Source: Tribonema minus (Eukaryota > Sar > Xanthophyceae > Tribonematales > Tribonemataceae). From it: a stretch of 64,000 nucleotides of DNA. Where the stretch lies: the NCBI GenBank assembly GCA_017506865.1, contig JAFCMP010000556.1, positions 124,001 through 188,000 of the forward strand, read 5' to 3'. The notes beneath the pieces were generated by a model, which was not told where the DNA came from, did not search any database, and saw nothing but the letters and a program-made list of their open reading frames with translations. The position numbers were made by a program, and so were the translations under genes. Shown here one piece after another: positions 1 to 7,289 of this stretch (position 1 is its first letter; every line of letters begins with the position of its first letter).

Positions 1-634
1 GCGAAATGGTCTTAGCTCCGGCGTCGACCTCCACTTGCCTCCGGGCCTGCGTCCCACACAGTCCTGCAACGTGGGGAGGTGCTGTTCATGCCAGCATATT
101 GGCACCTCGAAGTGCGCTCCTAGGGGACGACGCAAGCCCCCGGGCTTCAATGCCGAGCCTTCATGGGCAGGCAGCATATCTGTGATCTTATTCTGGTGCA
201 CAAACAATGTCATGGCATTGCGTACTACGAGGCAGAGGAGAGGTGGCGAGCGTCAGGATTGAGGCGGTGCAGCTGCGTTCCATCACACCATTGTACCAAT
301 GCAAAGTGCCACACTTGAGCTTGCAGCTACACGCATGTTGGGCTGATGGAGTCATCGGCTGCGAGCAAGCCAGCAGGCCAATTGATCAAAGAAAGGGGAG
401 TTCATTTTGATGTGTTGTTCATGAATACAACAGCACGTACAAGAGGGGCTGGGCACAACCGTGACTGTACCATGCGAGCATGAACCAAAAGCATGAAGCA
501 CTTTCTGCGACTGTCACAGGCCCTGAGAGCAGGCCTGTTTGCGTAAGGTTACACATCCCTCACTGCAGCCGCTAAGCCTACAATACTGCACGTCTCCTGC
601 ATTCCAATGACAACTTGAAGGCAGGCGGAGAGGA
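1..634. other. No gene recognised
   Basis: Only short overlapping open frames are present, with no family signature, splice-supported exon or repeat that I can defend. It lies downstream of the leucine-rich-repeat gene, which is transcribed leftward, so part of it may be that gene's 3' untranslated region. Confidence 0.5.
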
Positions 635-2155
635 TCAATGAAACAGCGCTGCAAGCCGGTCTGCAGCGCTGTCGCGCTGCTCACGGATGATGGCATCAGA
701 CGTGCGCACGGTAGCAGCGACTTCAGCATGCATCCTGTGGTGATCACGAATCAGCTTCTCCATAGCCTCCGCTGACAGCGGCACGCGCGGAGGCGCTGGC
801 GCGCTGCAGCTGCCGCCGCCATCTCTCAGCAATGGCAGCCCCCTCAGCTGCTGCCGGAGCGCCTCTGGCACCGGCCCAAGAGACGCGCAGCGATCCAGAC
901 ACAGCTCTCGCAGGCTGAGTGACGCGAGCTGGCCGAGCGACTCGGGCAGGCCCGTGAGCGCCGCGCAGTGGTGCAGGTTGAGCGTTGTGAGGGCTGCGAG
1001 CCCGCCCAGCGACTCTGGCAGGCGCGTGAGCGCGCAGCAGCCGGTCGCGTCCAGCAGCGTCAGCGACGCCAGCTGCCCCAGGGAGTCCGGCAGGCGGGCG
1101 ACGCGCGCGCAGCCGCTGAGCTGCAGCTGCCTCAGCGCCGTGAGCTCGCCCAGCAGCTCCGGCAGCGCCGACAGCGCCTGGCAGCCAGCGAGGTTGAGCG
1201 CCGTCAGGCTTGAGAGCTGCCACGCTGATGCGGGCAGTGCGGTGAGCGCTGTGCATCCTGCCAGCCTGAGCGTCCGCAGCGCTGTCAGCTGCCCCAGCGA
1301 GTCCGGCAGGCGCTCAAGTTGCCCGCAGTCGCTCAAGTTGAGGTGTGTGAGGGCGCAGAGATCGCCCAGAGCCTCCGGCAGGTGCGTGAGGCCCACGCAA
1401 CCGTGCATGTCGAGTTCCACCAGCGCTGTGAGCTGGCACGCCAACTCCGGCAGAGCGGTGAGGGCCGCGCAGTCCGACAGGTCCAGCGCCAGCAGCGATG
1501 TCAGCTGGCCTAGGGAATCTGGGAGCCGCGCGACGCGTGCGCAAGCAGCCATCTGTAGCGCAGTCAGCGCCGTTAGCTGGCCCAGCGAGTCGGGCAAGTC
1601 AGTGAGGTCCCGGCACCAGCTCAGCTGCAGGCTCTTGAGCGCTGGCAGCTGGCCAATGATCGACTCTGGCGGGCTGGCGATGCCGTTGCAGTATCTCAGA
1701 TTCAGCGCGGTGAGCGCTGGTGAGACTGCCTGGCCTCCGCCGTGCAGTGACTGCAGCACCCGCAGGACGCTGTCATGCTCACACCTCCGCATGGTCAACG
1801 TATGGATAGTGGCTGGAGCACGAGCGACGCGGCCATTGAATGACTCGCACGTGAGGGTGCCAAGATCTTTGAAGGTGTCATCGACGGCCCCTGCTTCGCC
1901 GCATAAGCACTGCAGCGGATCAACGTCGAAGGATCCAGTGATGACAAGCTCCGTGGCACGCTTGCTGACACAGGCGCGGATCATGGCTGCACTCGGAGTT
2001 GGCCCTTGACGCGCAGCTTCACGAATGGCCTTGCCTGCCGATGCACAGAACTGCACGGACTCCAGCCCGGTCGAGGCAGGACGTGGTGCTCCGCAAGCAA
2101 GCTGAAAACTGGATGAAGCTATCCGTGTCGGTGCTCGGGCGTTTGCGCTGCACAT
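635..2155 (-). CDS. Leucine-rich-repeat protein
   Basis: From the first ATG in frame (2153-2155) this encodes about 506 residues; the frame stays open to 2236 without another ATG, so a longer or spliced 5' end is possible. About 120 residues without clear repeats are followed by a run of roughly a dozen leucine-rich repeats of about 24 residues, with the core LPDSLGQLTALTALxLxxC. The conserved Cys closing each unit and the LP(D/E)SLGQL phrase resemble plant and algal intracellular LRR proteins. No kinase, NB-ARC, ROCO or membrane segment is visible. The C-terminal ~50 residues are polar and charged and lack repeats. The repeats indicate a protein-binding surface; partner and role are unknown. 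The start lies about 115 bp from the arm of a large palindrome. Strong antisense frames over the repeats are shadows caused by high GC and periodicity. Confidence 0.7.
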   Translation of the reverse strand: MCSANARAPTRIASSSFQLACGAPRPASTGLESVQFCASAGKAIREAARQGPTPSAAMIRACVSKRATELVITGSFDVDPLQCLCGEAGAVDDTFKDLGTLTCESFNGRVARAPATIHTLTMRRCEHDSVLRVLQSLHGGGQAVSPALTALNLRYCNGIASPPESIIGQLPALKSLQLSWCRDLTDLPDSLGQLTALTALQMAACARVARLPDSLGQLTSLLALDLSDCAALTALPELACQLTALVELDMHGCVGLTHLPEALGDLCALTHLNLSDCGQLERLPDSLGQLTALRTLRLAGCTALTALPASAWQLSSLTALNLAGCQALSALPELLGELTALRQLQLSGCARVARLPDSLGQLASLTLLDATGCCALTRLPESLGGLAALTTLNLHHCAALTGLPESLGQLASLSLRELCLDRCASLGPVPEALRQQLRGLPLLRDGGGSCSAPAPPRVPLSAEAMEKLIRDHHRMHAEVAATVRTSDAIIREQRDSAADRLAALFH

Positions 2156-2272
2156 CGTCCTGCATGATCGCTTTGGTGATGGCTTGCGATGGCCTGCAAG
2201 CTTGAGGTTTGCGCTTGCCGGTGAGACCTCTGACACGCCTTTTGTGTCTCGGCTTCAGCTGAACTTCAACTC

Positions 2273-2737
2273 GGCTTTGAAGTAGCTTGTTGCATAGACG
2301 TCACCATACGTGACAGCTCATGTCCCTCCCGCCTCCGTCAGGCTCAGGGGGGCGCGCGCGATGTGCAGCGCGTGCTTGAATCGGCTTCGCAGGAAACGAT
2401 AGACACATACGTAGTCTCAGGGGCCCTGGACCCCACTACACACACCCTATTTTCCGCAGCCTTTGACCACTTCGGCGCTATGTCACGCGACACCCAAGCG
2501 CTGCTACACGCACTCGCCGAGCAGAGCTCGCAGGGCAGCTACAATCTCGCGCAGCGCGTTGCCTTCTGGCGCCGCCGCACCTCCCTCGCGCTACAGCGCG
2601 CGCTCACACGTGTCGTGATCGACAACTGGAACGCAGTCATTGCCCCTGATGGCGACGTCAGCGCTTACCGCCGCATCGCACTGTTGCAAGTGCCGCGGCC
2701 CTCGCCGGCCAGCGCCGAACCGCCGGCCCCTCCGTAG
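2273..2737 (+). pseudogene. 5'-truncated inverted copy of the retroelement 3' end
   Basis: This open segment reproduces the last ~155 codons of the polyprotein at 3006-3470 on the other strand, ending at the same TAG (2735-2737). It includes the IDVTIRDSS segment and the C-terminal helical region ending ASAEPPAPP. It starts abruptly at the palindrome edge without a start codon, so it is a truncated copy and not an independent gene. One difference from the right arm, near 2323, is synonymous in a Cys codon. Confidence 0.85.
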
Positions 2738-2787
2738 ATTTAGTTATTGCAAGCCCAATTTATCGTGCGCGCAGCCCATGCGGTCCA

Positions 2788-2865
2788 GGACATAATATAC
2801 AACTTCAAGTTCAACTCAACTTCAAGTTCAACTTTGTTAGGGAGTTGAAGTTGTATATTATGTCC
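2788..2865 (+). mobile_element. Small TIR element (MITE-like), copy 1
   Basis: This 78-bp unit begins GGACATAATATACAACTTCA and ends with its reverse complement, so it has inverted termini of about 21 bp. The centre is built from CTTCAAGTTCAAC-type words. It has no coding capacity. The size and structure fit a miniature inverted-repeat element, but no clear target-site duplication is seen. Confidence 0.6.
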
Positions 2866-2877
2866 CCATGCGGTCCA

Positions 2878-2955
2878 GGACATAATATACAACTTCAACT
2901 CCCTAACAAAGTTGAACTTGAAGTTGAGTTGAACTTGAAGTTGTATATTATGTCC
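2878..2955 (-). mobile_element. Small TIR element (MITE-like), copy 2
   Basis: This is the mirror image of the copy at 2788-2865, lying 12 bp away across the palindrome centre. The phrase GCGGTCCA precedes each copy as read on the plus strand and its complement follows the second copy. The symmetry point of the palindrome therefore falls between two inverted small elements. Confidence 0.6.
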
Positions 2956-3005
2956 TGGACCGCTTGGGCTGCGCGCACGATAAATCGGGCTTGCAATAAC
3001 TAAAT

Positions 3006-5012
3006 CTACGGAGGGGCCGGCGGTTCGGCGCTGGCCGGCGAGGGCCGCGGCACTTGCAACAGTGCGATGCGGCGGTAAGCGCTGACGTCGCCATCAGGGG
3101 CAATGACTGCGTTCCAGTTGTCGATCACGACACGTGTGAGCGCGCGCTGTAGCGCGAGGGAGGTGCGGCGGCGCCAGAAGGCAACGCGCTGCGCGAGATT
3201 GTAGCTGCCCTGCGAGCTCTGCTCGGCGAGTGCGTGTAGCAGCGCTTGGGTGTCGCGTGACATAGCGCCGAAGTGGTCAAAGGCTGCGGAAAATAGGGTG
3301 TGTGTAGTGGGGTCCAGGGCCCCTGAGACTACGTATGTGTCTATCGTTTCCTGCGAAGCCGATTCAAGCACGCGCTGCACATCGCGCGCGCCCCCCTGAG
3401 CCTGACGGAGGCGGGAGGGGCATGAGCTGTCACGTATGGTGACGTCTATGCAACAAGCTACTTCAAAGCCGCCGCGCAGTTTAGTGCACCGGCCTGCTGC
3501 TACCGCGTCGGCGCTCGGCTGCACTTTAGGGACTGGAAGGCAGACCTGGTTGCTGCCAAAGACGATGTCCATGAACTTGTTGAACCCGTGGCGCGCCGCG
3601 TAGCGGCGGAAGGGGGCAAGGGTGTCCCGGTCGAGACCGCGGAGGTGGGCCACCTGCTTGAGCAGCTGAAAGAGCGCGTCTGCGAGCAAGTTGTGTCGCG
3701 TGACGTTAAGCCCTTGTGTGCAGCGGCGCAGGTGGGCACCCGAGTCCACTGGTCTATGGCACTTGGGGCACCGCGCCGCAGCGGGGGCGGGGCGCTCCAC
3801 GCCCAGGTGGCGCCGCAGCGTCTCGCGGAATTCCGGCGGGGACATGGTCTCCGCTGGGTCAGTGCTCGGCAATTGCGCCAAGAAACCCATGGCCCCCTTA
3901 GAGGCGCCGCTGCGCCACGCCGCGACTGCTTCCAACGCATTTGCTGCTTCAAGCCGACGCAGCTGCGTGGCGGCGAGCGCTGCGTCTAGCACCCGTGATA
4001 GCGCCGCTTGACGCCGCGGCAGCACGGCGGCCGGCGGGGCCTGGGCAGAGCCTGGCTCGCGCGCCACCGCTGGCGCAGCAGCGCGGCGCGCGCCGGCGCG
4101 AGTCCGCATGCCCGGCCCCGCAGCTCCGCCTGCCCGTTGCAGCAGATCGCGCAGCGCCCGCCATGCGCCGTCGTCCTGGCGCCAGTCCTGGTACCAGACC
4201 GTGGGCAGGAGCAGTGCGAGGGCCGCTGCAGCCTCATCGCTGCCGCTGCGCAGCTGCTGCAGGCAGGTAGCTATCTGGGTGAAGGTGAAGCCATAGCGGG
4301 CATGCTCTAAGACGCGGCTGCGTGCCGCGACTGGAAATGCCGCCAGTGCCGGCCCCATGCACTCGAGGGAACGTGCAGCAAATGCGGCACATGCACGGGG
4401 CGCCGCGCCCAGCACGCCAAAGCCACCACTCCCCAGCCGCAGATGCACGCGTACCTGCTGATGTGCTGGCAGCGTCACTGGGGCCTCGCCACCCCAGTCG
4501 GCGCCGCGTACCCATGCCACTGCCGCCGCCCACAGAGAGGGCGGCGCCGCCGCCGCCGAAACCGCCGGCGGGCCGCGGCAATCGTCACCCGCCGCCGGCG
4601 CGCCCTGGTGGGCCCGCGGCGTAAGACCCGCCGATGGCTCCTGCGCCAGCGCGGCCACGGCCGCTAGCGTGATGGCGTCGAAGCGCCGTAGCTCCTCGTG
4701 CGTGAGGGAAGGCGCTGTATTGCGCGAGACATGCCCTGCACGGGCGGGGACGGCAAGACGCAGAATGGAGAAGGCAGCCTGCACATCCTCCATCTGCACA
4801 AGCTCCGCAACCAGGCGGTCGGTGCCGGGGGCACGAAGGGTCGCCGCCACTTGCGCGCGCACGAAGCCCTCGGTGCCGACCGGCACCCCCATCAGGGTGA
4901 TGCCGTCGTCACATACTGGTACGGGGACATTGGCGGCGGCAAAGACGGCGGCGGCGCGCTCGCGGGCGCCGCCTGAGGCCGGCACCAGCGCCGCGCATTT
5001 CGTGACGTTGAC
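3006..5012 (-). CDS. Retroelement polyprotein, part after the internal TAG
   Basis: This 668-codon open stretch is in the same frame as the reverse transcriptase and is separated from it only by TAG at 5013-5015. It continues the RT with NVTKCAALVPASG, a normal post-catalytic segment. Features in order are an Ala/Arg-rich helical region, a Cys/His finger (CPKCHRPVDSGAHLRRC, about residue 410), then FMDIVFG and FEVACCIDVTI. The last two resemble the core of restriction-like endonucleases found after the RT in some non-LTR elements. The C-terminal ~125 residues are helical and are repeated in the palindrome's left arm. Nuclease identity is uncertain because I could not align catalytic residues. 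The stretch has no ATG of its own near the stop, so it is probably translated only by readthrough, or is dead in this copy. Confidence 0.75.
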   Translation of the reverse strand, partial: VNVTKCAALVPASGGARERAAAVFAAANVPVPVCDDGITLMGVPVGTEGFVRAQVAATLRAPGTDRLVAELVQMEDVQAAFSILRLAVPARAGHVSRNTAPSLTHEELRRFDAITLAAVAALAQEPSAGLTPRAHQGAPAAGDDCRGPPAVSAAAAPPSLWAAAVAWVRGADWGGEAPVTLPAHQQVRVHLRLGSGGFGVLGAAPRACAAFAARSLECMGPALAAFPVAARSRVLEHARYGFTFTQIATCLQQLRSGSDEAAAALALLLPTVWYQDWRQDDGAWRALRDLLQRAGGAAGPGMRTRAGARRAAAPAVAREPGSAQAPPAAVLPRRQAALSRVLDAALAATQLRRLEAANALEAVAAWRSGASKGAMGFLAQLPSTDPAETMSPPEFRETLRRHLGVERPAPAAARCPKCHRPVDSGAHLRRCTQGLNVTRHNLLADALFQLLKQVAHLRGLDRDTLAPFRRYAARHGFNKFMDIVFGSNQVCLPVPKVQPSADAVAAGRCTKLRGGFEVACCIDVTIRDSSCPSRLRQAQGGARDVQRVLESASQETIDTYVVSGALDPTTHTLFSAAFDHFGAMSRDTQALLHALAEQSSQGSYNLAQRVAFWRRRTSLALQRALTRVVIDNWNAVIAPDGDVSAYRRIALLQVPRPSPASAEPPAPP

Positions 5013-6764
5013 CTAAATGTTGAGCTCGCTCAGCGCCTGTTGTATGAAGCAGAACGCGCAGCCAACGTGGCCGAGCACCGGCGCGTCACAGCTGGGCGTC
5101 ATGATGGTGAGGTCATCGAGGTAGCTCGGAAGCGCCAGTTGCGGGAACTTGGCGCGGGCAGCCACCATGGTGCCGCGCAGTGCCAGCGCGAACAGCAGCG
5201 GCCCCAATGGGTCGCCCTGCTGCACGCCCTGTTGGGAGAGGATGATGGCGGCGTCGGCGTGCCCATCTAGGCCAAATTGTAGCCAAGGGGCCCGGCCGGG
5301 GCCGTAGATGTGCTCGACGTAGCCGTACAGGCCAGGCAGATGCTCGGCCACCGCGGTGAGGACTGCCGAGCGCGACAGCGCGTTGAAGGCATTACTGCCG
5401 TCAATGGCAAGGAGCACGCCGCCGCCCTCATGCGTGAGCTGCGCCATCAGCGCCACTCTCTCTGCGCCCCCCCGCGCGCCGACCCCAAACTGGCCAATTG
5501 GTTCCAGCAGCGCGGAGACGCGGTCCCGGGTGTCCGTGCAGAAGGTGCGGGCGAACAGGCGGCGGATGGTGTCGCCGCACGCAATGGGGCGCGCCTTCTC
5601 GCCCACAGCGCTGAGGCGCGCGGCCGCGTGAAGGCGCCAAAAGGGGGCGGGCAGCGCGGCGGGGGTGGAGTACACCGCGGTACCCAGCCACGCCAGCAGC
5701 TCAAGGAGCCAGTCAACCGTGCGCCCCGACGTGTGCGCCGTGTGCCGGACGCACTGCTGGAGGTGGGAGTTGCGCAGCCCAGAGGGACCGGCGGCCGAGC
5801 CAGGGTTGGCGGCGAGGATGGCCTCGCGTAGCCCGTCCGCCGTGAATGAAGCGCAGTTGAGTGGTGCCGGCGCCGCCAGCGCCGCCGCCGCCACCAAGCT
5901 GCGCGCCCGCGATGCCGCGGCATCCAGCTTCGCAGACGCATCGCCAGCTGGGTGTTTAGCCTGCAGTTTATGCAAGGTAGCGGAGTCGCGGGGGGCAGAT
6001 GTGTCAGCACCCTCCGCCAGCAGCCGCGCGGCGCGCCCGACGCCGCCCGGCTGCCGCCCCGTCGCCGCCGCGCGCTCCCGCACTGCCGCCGCCGCCTCCG
6101 TCATAGACCTAGCGCGGCGCGTGCACGCACGGGCGGCGCCGCGGCGGCAGAAGGCCAGCGCTGTGCGCGTGAGCAGGTCCAGGTCGCCTGCCACGAAGGC
6201 CGCAAAACGGTGCGCCCGCGGCAGGGAGCCGTCGGGTACAAGCAGCAGGCACGGCAGCAGATGCAGCAGCTTGCACCATGCACCGGCTGTGGCGGACACC
6301 TGTGCCGCTGCCTCAACCCCGTGTGCCTGCGCTACCGCCGTCTGCGCTTCCCGGAGGCCCGCCAGCGTGGCCGTCAAGGCGGCTGTGAAGTCCGAGCGGT
6401 GCTCCAGGCGAATGCGGCGGCCGACCACCAGTTGCTGCTGCAGAACATAGTCAAAGGAGAGGTCGTCAAGCGCTGCGCGCGCGGGCGAGAGCGGCGCCAG
6501 CGTCCAGAGCGGAAGCGCGCTGCGCCATGTTGGCCCTGCCGCAGCCACAGCGGCAGCTGCGCGGGCGCCGGGGCCGCGCGCGCCGCCGCTGGCTGTAGAG
6601 AGGGGGAGGATGGGGGGCAGAGGCGCGACGCGGGGCCCGTGTGGCCGCTGCGTTGCGGCCGCCCCCCGGGACTTGTACAGGTGGTCGCGCTGGTGCAATT
6701 TCGTGCGCACGCACCCTGGCTCGCCGCACGAGGCGCATGCGCAGAGTAGCAGCTCGGGTTCCAC
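5013..6764 (-). CDS. Reverse transcriptase domain of the retroelement
   Basis: About 583 residues from a GTG at 6764; the frame is open upstream to a TGA near 6835 without an ATG, so the true start is unknown. The N-terminus carries a Cys/His cluster (CASCGEPGCV, then LHQRDH) that could bind zinc. Reverse transcriptase motifs follow in order: the finger segment NPGSAAGPSGLRNSHL, KARPIACGDTIRRLFAR, motif A LLAIDGSNAFN with the first catalytic Asp, motif B QQGVQQGDPLGPLLF, and motif C SYLDDLTIM with the Asp pair. All three catalytic Asp are present. The frame ends LSELNI then TAG (5013-5015) and resumes immediately with VNVTKC, so the stop is a point nonsense change, with CAG to TAG the simplest case. 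Confidence 0.9.
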   Translation of the reverse strand: MEPELLLCACASCGEPGCVRTKLHQRDHLYKSRGAAATQRPHGPRVAPLPPILPLSTASGGARGPGARAAAAVAAAGPTWRSALPLWTLAPLSPARAALDDLSFDYVLQQQLVVGRRIRLEHRSDFTAALTATLAGLREAQTAVAQAHGVEAAAQVSATAGAWCKLLHLLPCLLLVPDGSLPRAHRFAAFVAGDLDLLTRTALAFCRRGAARACTRRARSMTEAAAAVRERAAATGRQPGGVGRAARLLAEGADTSAPRDSATLHKLQAKHPAGDASAKLDAAASRARSLVAAAALAAPAPLNCASFTADGLREAILAANPGSAAGPSGLRNSHLQQCVRHTAHTSGRTVDWLLELLAWLGTAVYSTPAALPAPFWRLHAAARLSAVGEKARPIACGDTIRRLFARTFCTDTRDRVSALLEPIGQFGVGARGGAERVALMAQLTHEGGGVLLAIDGSNAFNALSRSAVLTAVAEHLPGLYGYVEHIYGPGRAPWLQFGLDGHADAAIILSQQGVQQGDPLGPLLFALALRGTMVAARAKFPQLALPSYLDDLTIMTPSCDAPVLGHVGCAFCFIQQALSELNI

Positions 6765-6845
6765 GGCGTAGTAGGTGCCCGCGCCGGCTCGGTGGAGAGC
6801 TCGGACCTGTAAGCCGCCGGTGTGGCGCTCCCCTCATCCACCGTA

Positions 6846-7289
6846 ATGATGTCTGACTCTACTTCAGGGGGAGCCGCACCGGCGGCCATTGCGGCAGCTG
6901 CTGCTGCAGCAGCGGCTGCCGCGGCGGGCATAGACCCTGCGCAGCCTGAGGCAGTGCAGGCGCCCGCTCAGCCTGCAACGGCTGCCATCTATCCGCGCTG
7001 CCCTTTATATGACACTGGCTGCCTCTTTCGGGTGCCAGTGCCCAAACCGCGCCTCCGCCGGAACGGGGAGGCGAACACGCTCACGGCGCAGACGTCGGCG
7101 TCGCTGGCGCTGGCGCGCCGCATCGCCACGACGCTGGCGGATCACCAGCGCCGCGAGCATCCGAATGTGCCTGCCGACTTTCTCGCGCGTATGCAGGCGG
7201 TCGACGATGAGTGTTTGACGCCGCCGCCTCCCTCCGGTGCCGGCGGCTGGGCCGTCGAGGTGGAGAGGAAGCGGTCGGCGGCGGACTGA
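6846..7289 (+). CDS. Possible small zinc-finger-like protein
   Basis: A 147-residue frame on the strand opposite the retroelement, starting at tandem ATG codons (6846, 6849). An Ala-rich N-terminus leads to CPLYDTGCLF and, about 45 residues later, ADHQRREHP. This spacing could make a C2H2-like finger. Its first ATG lies about 80 bp from the open start of the RT frame, divergently oriented, and its last 148 bp overlap the ORF1 end antisense. GC-rich DNA gives many antisense frames, so this may be chance. The paired Cys and His are the only reason to keep it. Confidence 0.3.
   Translation: MMSDSTSGGAAPAAIAAAAAAAAAAAAGIDPAQPEAVQAPAQPATAAIYPRCPLYDTGCLFRVPVPKPRLRRNGEANTLTAQTSASLALARRIATTLADHQRREHPNVPADFLARMQAVDDECLTPPPPSGAGGWAVEVERKRSAAD

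Larger units (their letters stand above)
2272..3471. repeat. Near-perfect palindrome, arms of 594 bp
   Basis: The left arm 2272-2865 and the right arm 2878-3471 are reverse complements around a 12-bp non-palindromic core (2866-2877). Corresponding landmarks on both arms sum to 5743, so there are no net indels. I found only three or so mismatches in the parts compared (near 2323, 2758 and 2777). The arms contain the 3' coding end of the retroelement polyprotein, its 3' flank and a small terminal-inverted-repeat element. The two gene ends point tail to tail. Confidence 0.95.

Noticed and set aside
954..2009. 351-residue plus-strand frame over the LRR gene
   Set aside because: Antisense shadow of the periodic GC-rich repeats; the minus frame gives regular leucine-rich repeats.
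3588..4667. Overlapping plus-strand frames
   Set aside because: Shadows of the retroelement polyprotein on the minus strand.
5665..6450. 261-residue plus-strand frame
   Set aside because: Antisense to the reverse transcriptase N-terminal region.
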